The notes under the pieces: generated by a model
The model's database searches: none
Told to the model about the DNA's origin: nothing
The model's input: only the letters and a program-made list of their open reading frames with translations
NCBI RefSeq assembly: GCF_947077775.1
Contig: NZ_CAMTTE010000001.1
Span: 496,001 to 560,000 of the forward strand
Direction of reading: 5' to 3'
Length of the DNA stretch: 64,000 nt
DNA from: Salinibacter pepae
GTDB taxonomy: Bacteria > Bacteroidota > Rhodothermia > Rhodothermales > Salinibacteraceae
Shown: piece by piece, positions 54,589 to 64,000 of the stretch
Position numbering within the stretch: the stretch's first letter is position 1
Layout of the letters: every line of letters starts with the position of its first letter
Program-made: the position numbers and the translations under genes

Positions 54589-54671
54589 TGGGCCGGGGAG
54601 GATTCGAACCTCCGAAGGCATAAGCCGGCAGATTTACAGTCTGCTGCGTTTGGCCACTTCGCTACCGACCC
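54589..54671 (-). tRNA. tRNA-Tyr (GTA)
   Basis: 83-nt class II tRNA with acceptor GGGTCGG/CCGGCCC, anticodon stem GCAGA/TCTGC with loop CTGTAAA (anticodon GTA), a long variable arm CCGGCTTATGCCTTCGG and T-arm GGAGGTTCGAATCCTCC. Discriminator A. First gene of the Tyr-Gly-Thr-fMet cluster, which in many bacteria runs Tyr-Gly-Thr-tuf; here tuf is not present. Confidence 0.96.
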
Positions 54672-54919
54672 GGGCAGGGCGTCCGGCGTTCATCCAGCCA
54701 GTTGGTCAGCCCGGCGTTGCGATTTCTCTTCTAGGTTTTGACGGCGGAAAAGTTGCCCGGGAGGGGGGCGAATTTCAAATGAAGAGGGGAGCCGGTTCAT
54801 CGTACGGATCGTCAGGGCCAGTGCTCGCGATTCCTCTGCCGGTGAACTCCGACTCCAATGAGTGGTTGGAGGAGCCAACTTAGTACGTTGATGTTCTCGA
54901 TCCGTCTCCCCCTCCACGC

Positions 54920-55972
54920 ATGAGCGTCATCGCGACGATTCTGGCCTACGCGGGCCTCGCGATCGTATCCACCGTCGTCGTTTGGAAAGGCAGCGAGCTT
55001 CTCGAATCGTCGACCGAGAAGCTGTCGGCGTACTATCAGCTTCCCCCTCTCGTGCAGGGGTCCATCGTACTGGCGGTCGGGTCGAGCTTCCCTGAACTCT
55101 CGACCGCCGTATTGTCCGCCGCCCTGCATGGCGATTTTGAGCTCGGGGTGGCGGCCGTCGTGGGCTCTGCCCTCTTCAACATCCTGATGATTCCGGCCCT
55201 TGCCGGCCTGTGGGCGGAGGAGCAGCTGGAGTCGACCCGCGACCTGATCTACAAGGAGACCCAGTTCTACCTCATCTCGATCGTGGTGCTCCTGTTGATG
55301 TTCTCCTTCGCCGTCATCTACAACCCCCTCGCGGGTGGAACGGACGCCCAGGTTGGCGGCGTAACTCGGGGACTGGCCCTGCTCCCCCTCGCGCTCTATG
55401 CCGTCTACGTATACCTGCAGTACCAGGACACGCGAGACCATCGGCCCGAGGCCCCGCCCGAGGACATCCACCTTCCGAAGCAGGGGACACGCCTCGTGGG
55501 ATCGCTACTGATCATCCTCATCGGGGTGGAGGGGCTCATCCGGTCGGCCGTGGCGTTCGGCGACATCTTCGGCACGCCGAGCTTCCTGTGGGGCATCACG
55601 GTGGTCGCGGCCGGCACCTCGGTCCCGGATGCCTTCGTGAGCATCCGTGCCTCCCGGGCCGGCAATCCCGTGACAAGCGTGGCGAACGTGTTGGGCAGCA
55701 ACATCTTCGACCTTCTCGTCTGCATCCCTGCCGGGGCCCTCGTCGCCGGCACAGTCGCCATCAACTACTCTGTAGGAATGCCCATGATGGGAGTGCTTTC
55801 GCTCGCCACCCTGATTGTCCTCCTTACGATGCGATCGGAGATGGTTCTAACCACCCCTGAGGCCTGGGGGCTCATTGCCCTGTACCTGGCGTTCGTGGTG
55901 TGGATGGGGGCCGAGACGGTGGGGACGGTGGATCTCATTCCCCACCTTCCCCCGCCGGCCCACGCCCCGTGA
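54920..55972 (+). CDS. Calcium/sodium:proton exchanger (CaCA superfamily)
   Basis: Inner-membrane cation exchanger of about ten helices, 350 residues. Two inverted alpha-repeats are visible: VLAVGSSFPELSTAVLSAAL with GSALFNILMIPALAG in the first half, and VVAAGTSVPDAFVSIRASRA with LGSNIFDLLVCIPAGALVAG in the second; the Ser/Pro-Glu or Asp and Asn residues form the ion site. The Glu-to-Asp change (PEL/PDA) is common. The central loop (about 175-195) is hydrophilic and likely cytoplasmic. Likely role: Ca2+ or Na+ export in a salty habitat (inference). It is 248 bases from the tRNA cluster and convergent with msrB. Confidence 0.87.
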   Translation: MSVIATILAYAGLAIVSTVVVWKGSELLESSTEKLSAYYQLPPLVQGSIVLAVGSSFPELSTAVLSAALHGDFELGVAAVVGSALFNILMIPALAGLWAEEQLESTRDLIYKETQFYLISIVVLLLMFSFAVIYNPLAGGTDAQVGGVTRGLALLPLALYAVYVYLQYQDTRDHRPEAPPEDIHLPKQGTRLVGSLLIILIGVEGLIRSAVAFGDIFGTPSFLWGITVVAAGTSVPDAFVSIRASRAGNPVTSVANVLGSNIFDLLVCIPAGALVAGTVAINYSVGMPMMGVLSLATLIVLLTMRSEMVLTTPEAWGLIALYLAFVVWMGAETVGTVDLIPHLPPPAHAP

Positions 55973-56013
55973 CGTCCCAGGCGAGCGATTGTGCCGGCGG
56001 GAACCGGCGCCTG

Positions 56014-56418
56014 CTACTCGTCCCCGTCAAAGGCGAGGGCCGCAGAGTTGATGCAGTACCGCTGTCCGGTGGGCTCCGGGCCGTCGTCGAAGAGGTGCCC
56101 CAGATGGGCCCCGCACTCGTCACACACCACTTCGGTCCGGCGCATTCCAAGGCTGTGGTCGGACGTCAGATGGACGTTTCCGTCCTCCACCACGTCGTAG
56201 AAGCTGGGCCAGCCGCTGCCGGATTCGAACTTGGTGTCGGAATCGAAGAGGGGCGTCTCGCAGACCACACAGCGATACAGCCCATCGCCCTTGTGGTCCC
56301 AGTACTGTCCACTAAAGGGCTTCTCCGTGCCCGCCTCCTGGGTCACGTGGTACTGCTCCTCGGTCAGCTCATCGCGGAGCGTGTCGTTCGACGGGCGGGA
56401 TGAGTCAATTTCGGCCAT
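56014..56418 (-). CDS. msrB: Peptide-methionine (R)-S-oxide reductase
   Basis: Repairs oxidised methionine (R-epimer) in proteins. The 134 residues have zinc-binding CxxC pairs at Cys50-Cys53 and Cys99-Cys102, the substrate loop SGSGWPSFYDVV, a His-rich segment HLGHLFDDG and the catalytic Cys122 in RYCINSAALAF. No resolving Cys is obvious elsewhere except the zinc ligands. It lies 52 bases after ftsH on the same strand and could be cotranscribed, pairing oxidative repair with membrane protein quality control. Confidence 0.94.
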   Translation of the reverse strand: MAEIDSSRPSNDTLRDELTEEQYHVTQEAGTEKPFSGQYWDHKGDGLYRCVVCETPLFDSDTKFESGSGWPSFYDVVEDGNVHLTSDHSLGMRRTEVVCDECGAHLGHLFDDGPEPTGQRYCINSAALAFDGDE

Positions 56419-56470
56419 ATCGGCAATGCGGGTTTGAAGCGTGATCCATTCGATGCGGGACGGGCGGGGG

Positions 56471-58522
56471 CTACGATCCGGAGGCGTCGGCCGACCCGGA
56501 TGCCCGGCCCTCCCCTGACTCTCCGTCCTCTTCGATCACCGTAGCCTCGTCCGGCTCGTGGTCGTCGGCAGATCCATTCTCCTCAGACGCGGCTGCGCCG
56601 TTGGTCGTGGGCATGTGGCCAATCTCGTCGGTGTCGCCGTTGACCAGGTTGAGCACGTCTTTGCCGGGGACCTCTTCCCGCTCAATGAGCATCTCGGCCA
56701 GCTGGTCGAAGGCCTCGCGGTGTTCGGTCAGGGTATCCACGGCCCGCTGGAAGGCATCCTCCGAGATGCGGCGGATTTCCTCATCCACCTCTCGGGCCGT
56801 GTCGTCACTGTACTCGCGTCCCTTCGCAATCTCGTCCCCGAGGAACACGTTTCCTTGATCCTCCCCTAGGGAGATGTGCTTGAACTGATCGCCCATTCCC
56901 CAGTCGAGGACCATCTTTCGTGCCATCTTGCGGACCTGCTTGAGGTCGTTCTCGGCGCCGCTGGTCGCGGTGTCGAAGATGAGTTCCTCCGCCGCCCGCC
57001 CGCCCATGATGACGGCCAGGCGGTCCAGGATGTAGTCGAGCCGGTAGAGGTACTTGTCCTTCTCGGGCAGTTGCTGGGTCACCCCCATGGCCTTCCCCCG
57101 GGGCACGATGGTCACCTTGTGCACCGGGTCGGCGTTGGGAAGCACCGCCCCGACGATGGCGTGGCCGGCCTCGTGGTAGGCCAGCAGCCGCTTCTCCTCG
57201 TCGTCCAGCACCATGCCGTCGCGCTTGAGGCCCATCATGACCTTGTCCCGTGCCTCCTCGATGTCGCTGTACTGAATGGCCTCGTGCTCGTAGCGGCCGG
57301 CCAGGAGGGCCGCCTCGTTGAGGAGGTTTTCGAGGTCCGCCCCACTGAACCCGGGGGTGCTCCGTGCAATCTCGTCCAGGTCCACGTCGTCGCTCAGCGG
57401 CTTATTCCGTGCGTGGATCTTCAGGATCTCGTGGCGGGACTGCTTCGTGGGCAGGTCCACCGTGATCTGACGGTCGAAGCGGCCGGGCCGCGTGAGGGCC
57501 GAGTCGAGGATGTCGGGCCGGTTGGTCGCCGCCATTACGATCACGCCTTCGTTCTCCTCGAAGCCGTCGAGCTCCGACAGCAGCTGGTTCAGGGTCTGTT
57601 CCCGCTCGTCGTTGCCGCCGCCGAGGCCGGCCCCCCGCTTGCGGCCGATGGAGTCGAGCTCGTCGATGAAAATGATGGCCGGAGACGTCTCCTTGGCCTC
57701 GCTGAACATGTCCCGGACCCGAGAGGCCCCTACGCCCACGAACATCTCCATGAAGTCGGATCCCGATACGCTAAAGAACGGGGCATTCGCCTCCCCCGCC
57801 ACGGCGCGGGCGAGCAGGGTCTTGCCGGTGCCCGGCGGGCCCACCAGAAGGACCCCCTTCGGCACCTTGCCGCCCAGCCCCTCAAACCGCTTCGGGTTCT
57901 TCAGGAACTTGATGATCTCGCGCAGCTCCTCCTTCGCGCTGTCGGCCCCGGCCACGTCGTCGAACGTGGTGTCCTCCTCGTCCTTGTCGTAGAGCTCCGC
58001 CTTGCTCTGGCGGACGGAGAAAAGCCCCTGGCCCTGCGACTGCATGCGACGGAGGAAGATGTATCCCACCCCGAACAGAAGCAGGACGGGCAACAGCCCC
58101 ATGATGACCAGTCCCCAAGGGAAGCTGCTCTCGGGCTTCGTCACCACGTTCACGCCCTGCGATTCGAGCAGGTCCATCAGCTGCTCGTCCCCGAACGAAG
58201 GGAGATAGGTCACAAAGTTTTGATACTCGACCGTATTGCCCTGCTCGGACCGGGTGGCTTGCGACTTGAGCGTGCCGTTAATGGCGTTGCCCTTCACCTC
58301 CACACGCTCCACGTTCTCCTGCTGCAGCTGCGTGCGGAACTCGCTGTAGCTAATGCGCTCGCCCCCCGACGCCCCCATGCCCCAGTAGCTGTACGCCCAC
58401 AGGGCAAGCAACGTCCCGGCGATGACCCAGATGATGAGACGGCCCCGTCCGGTTCCCGAGGACCCTCCCCCGGGCAGCCCGGATCCGTTCTGATTGTCAT
58501 TCTGAGAAGTTTGGTCAGCCAC
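56471..58522 (-). CDS. ftsH: ATP-dependent zinc metalloprotease FtsH
   Basis: Membrane AAA+ protease that removes damaged or regulatory proteins. The 683 residues have membrane helices at about 29-48 and 136-157 around a periplasmic domain, Walker A GPPGTGKT (228-235), Walker [12 protein letters not shown], the second region of homology with [20 protein letters not shown] and GRFD, and the zinc-binding HEAGH at 450-454 with a later Asp ligand. An acidic tail of about 60 residues ends in a Ser/Glu/Asp-rich stretch. It is divergent from the acyl-CoA synthetase, sharing a 287-base region. The N-terminal 25 residues (Asn/Gly-rich) precede the first helix. Confidence 0.97.
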   Translation of the reverse strand: MADQTSQNDNQNGSGLPGGGSSGTGRGRLIIWVIAGTLLALWAYSYWGMGASGGERISYSEFRTQLQQENVERVEVKGNAINGTLKSQATRSEQGNTVEYQNFVTYLPSFGDEQLMDLLESQGVNVVTKPESSFPWGLVIMGLLPVLLLFGVGYIFLRRMQSQGQGLFSVRQSKAELYDKDEEDTTFDDVAGADSAKEELREIIKFLKNPKRFEGLGGKVPKGVLLVGPPGTGKTLLARAVAGEANAPFFSVSGSDFMEMFVGVGASRVRDMFSEAKETSPAIIFIDELDSIGRKRGAGLGGGNDEREQTLNQLLSELDGFEENEGVIVMAATNRPDILDSALTRPGRFDRQITVDLPTKQSRHEILKIHARNKPLSDDVDLDEIARSTPGFSGADLENLLNEAALLAGRYEHEAIQYSDIEEARDKVMMGLKRDGMVLDDEEKRLLAYHEAGHAIVGAVLPNADPVHKVTIVPRGKAMGVTQQLPEKDKYLYRLDYILDRLAVIMGGRAAEELIFDTATSGAENDLKQVRKMARKMVLDWGMGDQFKHISLGEDQGNVFLGDEIAKGREYSDDTAREVDEEIRRISEDAFQRAVDTLTEHREAFDQLAEMLIEREEVPGKDVLNLVNGDTDEIGHMPTTNGAAASEENGSADDHEPDEATVIEEDGESGEGRASGSADASGS

Positions 58523-58668
58523 GTCGACTCAGTCAGTTAGGAATGATCATCGAGGGCTCTCCGGCACGAGGACGGTGTCCGAAGCGCGGAGGTAGACCCA
58601 GAACACTAAGCACACCCTCATACACCCGTGGACACGGATTGTGTCCCGCCACGAGCCTGTGGGGAATG

Positions 58669-58685
58669 TTCTTTCATACAAAGAA
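58669..58685. promoter_or_regulatory. Inverted repeat in the ftsH-acyl-CoA synthetase divergent region
   Basis: TTCTTT-CATAC-AAAGAA is a 6-bp inverted repeat in a 287-base region between divergent starts. It could be an operator shared by both genes; no regulator is linked by sequence. Confidence 0.3.
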
Positions 58686-58809
58686 TGTACGTTACACAGA
58701 CGTTTCGGCGATGGGTCCGGAGATGTCGGTTGCTTCTATTCCTCGGTATGGATTATTGTGTAAGCCCTTCCACACCGCCTCTTTTCTGTTCACTGGTTGT
58801 CCCCCCCTG

Positions 58810-60789
<1,980 letters not shown>

Positions 60790-60807
60790 AACGCCTCCCC
60801 CCGTTCA

Positions 60808-60847
60808 GTGCCTCACCGGGTCCAGAGGTGCCTCGCCGGGTCCAGAG
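60808..60847. repeat. 20-bp tandem duplication between the acyl-CoA synthetase and the next gene
   Basis: GTGCCTCACCGGGTCCAGAG at 60808-60827 and GTGCCTCGCCGGGTCCAGAG at 60828-60847 are head-to-tail copies differing at one base. The unit carries no recognised site. Confidence 0.85.
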
Positions 60848-60872
60848 ACGAACATCCCCCCTTTCTCTCCCA

Positions 60873-60880
60873 TATACTTG
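60873..60880 (+). promoter_or_regulatory. Possible -7 element for the carboxypeptidase-regulatory-like gene
   Basis: TATACTTG, the same octamer as the -7 box of the TerB promoter, lies 37 bases before the ATG at 60917. No TTG sits at the -33 distance, so the call is tentative. Confidence 0.35.
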
Positions 60881-60916
60881 CGCAAACGTATTAAGCGTCG
60901 ATGAACCAAACACGCC

Positions 60917-62017
60917 ATGTGGGTGCGTTTCGTTGCGGTTCTGTTCGTCGTGGCGGGTGTGCCTGACCCCGCGACCGGGCAGTCCACCGGCGTCATTGAG
61001 GGGCGCGTGCTCGACGCCGACTCGAACGCGCCGCTGCCCCGCACCCACGTCTTTGTGGTGGAGTCGATGCACGGGACCGTGACCGATTCGAGCGGGTGGT
61101 TTCGGCTGGAGGGGGTCCGCCCGGGCTCGAAGCGGCTCTACGTATCGCGGGTCGGACATAAGCGGCGTGCGCTTGCCCTTCGCCCCGCCCCCAACCGTCT
61201 CCTGACGGTGACCGTGCGCCTCGATCCCAAGGTGCTCGACTCGCCGCCGGTTACGGTCTCCGCGGAACGCGACGAGGAGTGGTACGAGCGCCTGGACCAC
61301 TTCAAGAGCCTGTTCATCGGGCGCTCGGACCTGGCCGAGGACTGCACGCTCGTGAACCCCGACGTCCTCCGCTTCGACGACAAGTGGTGGGGGCGGTTCG
61401 AGGCGTGGGCCGAAAAGCCGGTCGTCATCGAAAACCGGGCCCTGGGCTACCGCCTCACCTACTTCCTGAAGGAATTCGAGGAGCGCGGATCCGTGGTGCG
61501 GTGGGACGGGGAGCCGCTCTTCGCCCCCCTCACGCCGACGGACTCTGCGGAGGCCGCCCGGTGGCGACGGAACCGGCTGGAGGCCTACCGGGGGTCCCTC
61601 CGTCACTTCCTCCGTGCCCTCCTGGACGACCGGCTCGACGAGGCGCAATTCGACCTCTACCGCCTGCCTCGGGCCTCCGCCTTCCGCCACGCCGCACGCG
61701 CCGACCGCTTCCCCGCAGAGCGCGATAATATTCTGGAGGCCGGCCCCGACTCCACCTATCTCCTCACCGCTCACGACCGGCTCGAAGTGGTCTACCACGG
61801 CATGCCGGAACGGCAAGCGTACCTCGAGTGGGCCGACCTTCGTCGACGCACCCCCCGGGACCACCAGACCTCCCAGATCGAGCTCAACGAGCGGCCCCTC
61901 CACATCGACCCGTCCGGCGAAATTGTAGAGCCCTACGGGGCCACCCTCTACCAGTACTTTGCCTTTGCCGCCCGGATGGCCGAGCGCCTGCCCCGCGAGT
62001 ATGAACCGCCGCGGTAG
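60917..62017 (+). CDS. Exported protein with carboxypeptidase-regulatory-like domain
   Basis: A 366-residue exported protein. The signal peptide (about 1-21, MWVRFVAVLFVVAGVPDPAT) is followed by a carboxypeptidase regulatory-like beta-sandwich (about 25-105: GVIEGRVLDADSNAPLPRTH, GTVTDSSGWFRLEGVRPGSK). Residues about 110-366 form an unnamed domain with WYERLDHFKSLFIGRSDLAE, EKPVVIENRALGYRLTYFLK and QIELNERPLHIDPSGEIVEP. The same two-part layout occurs in many Bacteroidota surface proteins, sometimes near transport systems; here there is no SusC/D. It converges with yraN, with a 9-base gap. Confidence 0.75.
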   Translation: MWVRFVAVLFVVAGVPDPATGQSTGVIEGRVLDADSNAPLPRTHVFVVESMHGTVTDSSGWFRLEGVRPGSKRLYVSRVGHKRRALALRPAPNRLLTVTVRLDPKVLDSPPVTVSAERDEEWYERLDHFKSLFIGRSDLAEDCTLVNPDVLRFDDKWWGRFEAWAEKPVVIENRALGYRLTYFLKEFEERGSVVRWDGEPLFAPLTPTDSAEAARWRRNRLEAYRGSLRHFLRALLDDRLDEAQFDLYRLPRASAFRHAARADRFPAERDNILEAGPDSTYLLTAHDRLEVVYHGMPERQAYLEWADLRRRTPRDHQTSQIELNERPLHIDPSGEIVEPYGATLYQYFAFAARMAERLPREYEPPR

Positions 62018-62026
62018 TCGGGCCCC

Positions 62027-62395
62027 TCAGCCGGCCCAGAAGGCATTTTCGTAGTGTTGCACCTCCGGGGCCCCGCCGGTGAGCATGACCGCCACGACGT
62101 CGAAACGGGCCGGAGCCCCCTCGGCCCCATGCTCGTGAAGGTAGCCTCGGGCCACATGTTGTAGGGCCGCTCGTTTCTTGGCGGTGATCGACGCTTCCGG
62201 CGCCCCAAATCCCGTCCCGCTGCGGGTCTTCACCTCCACAAAAACATACTCCTCCGCATCGGTCCCTCGACACACCAGGTCCACCTCATTGCGACCGTGG
62301 CGGTAGTTGCGGGCCAAAATCTCATAGCCCGCCTCGTCGAGATGAGCGGCGGCGATCTCTTCCCCACGGTCCCCGATGTCGTTGGTCGTTGCCAT
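62027..62395 (-). CDS. UPF0102 (YraN) endonuclease-like protein
   Basis: A 122-residue PD-(D/E)XK fold protein: [20 protein letters not shown] (Glu), [20 protein letters not shown] (Asp), [20 protein letters not shown] (Glu-x-Lys) and [11 protein letters not shown] (His/helix), as in the Holliday-junction-resolvase-like YraN family. Function in bacteria is uncertain; DNA uptake or repair has been proposed. The start ATG 62395 gives [13 protein letters not shown]; an open frame upstream overlaps the regulator gene and is not coding. It follows the regulator by 20 bases on the same strand. Confidence 0.9.
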   Translation of the reverse strand: MATTNDIGDRGEEIAAAHLDEAGYEILARNYRHGRNEVDLVCRGTDAEEYVFVEVKTRSGTGFGAPEASITAKKRAALQHVARGYLHEHGAEGAPARFDVVAVMLTGGAPEVQHYENAFWAG

Positions 62396-62415
62396 GGCGG
62401 CAGGGAGACGTTCCC

Positions 62416-63045
62416 TCAGGATGGGTCGGAAGAGGAGGGCGTACTCTCGGACTCGCCCCGCCGGAGCGCCACGGCGAGGAGCTGCTCGATCTGGTCGACG
62501 TCTCTGTTGCGGACAAGCGGAAGCAGGGCCTCGGAGACGCCTTCGAGCACCTTCAGAAGGTCGATGAGGCTGGTAAGGCGCTGGTGGAGGGTCCGTTCGG
62601 GCCCCGGATGGTCCGCCCCCGACGCGCCATCCTGGACCAGCAGATTGGCACACTCTTCGAGGCGGGACCGGACGGGATGGACCTCCCGGCGCTGACGTTC
62701 TTCGATGATGCGGGCGGTGATCTGCCACACATCGGTCTCTGCCCGGTAGTAGTCTTTGCGCGAACCGGAACGATGCGTTTTGTCTACAAGGGTCCAGTCG
62801 ACGAGCGACCGGAGGTTCATGTTGGCGTTGCCCCGGCTCACGTCCAGGCACGCCATGACCTCGTCGGTGCTGAGGGGCCGCTCTGCGCAGTAGAGCAGCG
62901 CGTGAATTCTCGCCATGGTACGGTTGATCCCCCACGTCGATGCCATCTCCCCCCACAGGGAGACAAACCGGTCAACCGCGACCCGGGCCTGCGAGCCGCG
63001 GTCAAGGTTCAAGGGATCCAGTCCGGAAGGCTCAGGGGATGGCAT
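62416..63045 (-). CDS. GbsR/MarR-family transcriptional regulator
   Basis: A 209-residue winged-helix repressor of the GbsR type. The DNA-binding part is [20 protein letters not shown], then [40 protein letters not shown]; the last has the typical KDYY motif of the wing. A helical C-terminus (about 105-195) with [20 protein letters not shown] provides dimerisation or ligand binding. In Bacillus subtilis GbsR controls choline/glycine betaine genes; osmolyte control would suit a halophile, but no such genes are nearby. The start ATG 63045 ([12 protein letters not shown]) fits; its promoter region holds a 10-bp tandem repeat. Confidence 0.85.
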   Translation of the reverse strand: MPSPEPSGLDPLNLDRGSQARVAVDRFVSLWGEMASTWGINRTMARIHALLYCAERPLSTDEVMACLDVSRGNANMNLRSLVDWTLVDKTHRSGSRKDYYRAETDVWQITARIIEERQRREVHPVRSRLEECANLLVQDGASGADHPGPERTLHQRLTSLIDLLKVLEGVSEALLPLVRNRDVDQIEQLLAVALRRGESESTPSSSDPS

Positions 63046-63182
63046 GGGGGACTCGCGCTGTAGGCGGCCGGTCTCTTGGGAGGGAGCCCGCCGGGGCGGT
63101 AGGCCCAACTCCTAAATCCCTCCGAATTGTTTCTCTCAGGCGGAACGGGGCTACACATCGCGGTCCGCGGTTCGTATGCTCA

Positions 63183-63202
63183 TATTCAATCGTATTCAAT
63201 CG
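63183..63202. repeat. 10-bp tandem repeat between the GbsR-type regulator and the SAM hydrolase gene
   Basis: TATTCAATCG occurs twice head to tail (63183-63192 and 63193-63202), in the 219-base divergent region. It is A+T-rich compared with its surroundings, so it may be part of a promoter or operator. Confidence 0.6.
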
Positions 63203-63264
63203 CTAGGGCAAACTGTCTCTGCCGTCGCCTTCCCGGAGCCCTCTTTTCACATCCTTCGAGGTCC

Positions 63265-64000
63265 ATGCCCACTTCCGCCCCTTCTTCGCCCCCCATCGTC
63301 ACCCTCACGACGGACTTCGGCACGGAGGATGCGTACGTGCCGGCGATGAAGGGAACGATGCTCTCCATCTGTTCGGACGCACGACTCGTGGACGTAACCC
63401 ACGAGATCAGCCCCCAGGACGTGATGGAGGCGGCCTTCGTGTTGCAGTCGGCCCGCCCCTACTTTCCGGACGGCGCCGTGCACCTGGTGGTGGTGGATCC
63501 AGGGGTGGGCACCGAGCGGCGCGCCGTCGCCCTCCGCGCCGAGGGGCAGTGGTTTGTGGGGCCCGACAACGGCGTCTTTCCGCTCGTGCTGGACCAGGCG
63601 TCGCCGGACGCCATCGTGGAGCTCGACGACCCGACGTTCTGGCGGGACGACTCGCCAAGCACGACGTTTCACGGCCGCGACATTTTTGCCCCCGCCGCGG
63701 CCCACCTCGCCGACGGCCGGTCCGTGGAGGCCCTCGGCACGTCAATCGACACGCTCGAACCGCTCCGGTGGGCCCAGCCGTCGACCGGGGCCCAGACGGT
63801 GCAGGGCTGGGTGGTGCACGTGGATCACTTCGGCAACTGCATCACGAACATCCGGCGCCCGGCAATGGCCGAGGCCGCCGGCCTAGAGAGTCCGACCCCG
63901 CCCCTTGACGCCTTTCCGCCCCTCAAAACCTACGCGGGCAACACCACCCTGCAGGCCCTCCACCCGACGTATGGGGCCGTGCCCGAGGGCGACCCGCTCC
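63265..64000 (+). CDS. SAM hydroxide adenosyltransferase (DUF62 family), 3' end beyond window
   Basis: Hydrolyses S-adenosylmethionine to adenosine and methionine. The family also includes the fluorinase and chlorinase. The visible 245 codons begin MPTSAPSSPPIVTLTTDFGT and show the signature segments DFGTEDAYVPAMKG, RLVDVTHEISPQDVMEAAF, VVVDPGVGTERRAVALR, FVGPDNGVFPL, TFHGRDIFAPAAAHLADG and VVHVDHFGNCITNI. The RDIF and FGN motifs are those of the hydroxide-using group; nothing suggests halide use. The C-terminus lies outside the window. It is divergent from the GbsR-type regulator, a possible target. Confidence 0.9.
   Translation, partial: MPTSAPSSPPIVTLTTDFGTEDAYVPAMKGTMLSICSDARLVDVTHEISPQDVMEAAFVLQSARPYFPDGAVHLVVVDPGVGTERRAVALRAEGQWFVGPDNGVFPLVLDQASPDAIVELDDPTFWRDDSPSTTFHGRDIFAPAAAHLADGRSVEALGTSIDTLEPLRWAQPSTGAQTVQGWVVHVDHFGNCITNIRRPAMAEAAGLESPTPPLDAFPPLKTYAGNTTLQALHPTYGAVPEGDPL

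Overview
The window reads as a chromosomal segment of an extremely halophilic Bacteroidota-related bacterium of the Salinibacter type (Rhodothermota). Four things suggest this. The DNA is GC-rich. Almost every protein is strongly acidic, and IF-2, NusA, S1 and FtsH carry long Asp/Glu-rich extensions, as in 'salt-in' halophiles. Gene neighbourhoods are Bacteroidota-like (PpiC-PpiC-SurA-MoxR, DUF2851, DUF4175). Two upstream regions carry a TTG-N21-TANNYTTG promoter of Bacteroidota form. The assignment is inferred from gene content and composition; no 16S gene is present.

Layout. 1-7.2 kb (minus): prfB with a programmed frameshift, then rimP-nusA-infB-rbfA, the classical transcription/translation operon; rbfA leaves the left edge. 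7.3-10.2 kb: divergent class I aminotransferase and aldehyde dehydrogenase. 10.3-12 kb: two small orphan genes and a DUF434-type protein. 12-17.8 kb (minus): ACT-malic enzyme, then LEA-type lipoprotein-cmk-rpsA. 17.9-23.9 kb (plus): SpoU methyltransferase and the methylmalonyl-CoA mutase set mutA-mutB-meaB, ended by an IS5-family (IS427-like) insertion exactly at the meaB stop codon. 24.9-29.3 kb: lipoprotein, glnS (with a YqeY-like tail) and convergent gltX. 29.7-35.1 kb (plus): three parvulin/SurA-type periplasmic foldases and a MoxR ATPase. 35.3-39.7 kb: ferredoxin-NADP reductase-like flavoprotein, FxsA, a tandem-TerB protein, a small membrane protein and Xaa-Pro aminopeptidase. 39.8-47.3 kb (minus): membrane protein, secreted thermonuclease, AddB, AddA. 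47.5-53.9 kb: DUF2851, a monooxygenase-fold protein, a lipoprotein and a 1,198-residue DUF4175 coiled-coil membrane protein. 54.1-54.7 kb (minus): four tRNA genes in the order Tyr-Gly-Thr-fMet, with a strong terminator. 54.9-64 kb: Ca/Na exchanger, msrB, ftsH, AMP-forming acyl-CoA synthetase, a carboxypeptidase-regulatory-like protein, YraN, a GbsR-type regulator and a SAM hydroxide adenosyltransferase cut by the right edge.

Most of the window is housekeeping DNA. I found no defence island, CRISPR array, prophage or biosynthetic cluster. The most interesting points are regulatory or architectural: RF2 recoding, a non-canonical initiator tRNA, ribosomal protein S1 ending in a helix-hairpin-helix module, GlnRS fused to a YqeY-like domain, a nuclease gene next to addBA, a hairpin with short tandem repeats between mutA and mutB, an IS element at a stop codon, and several small tandem duplications in intergenic DNA.
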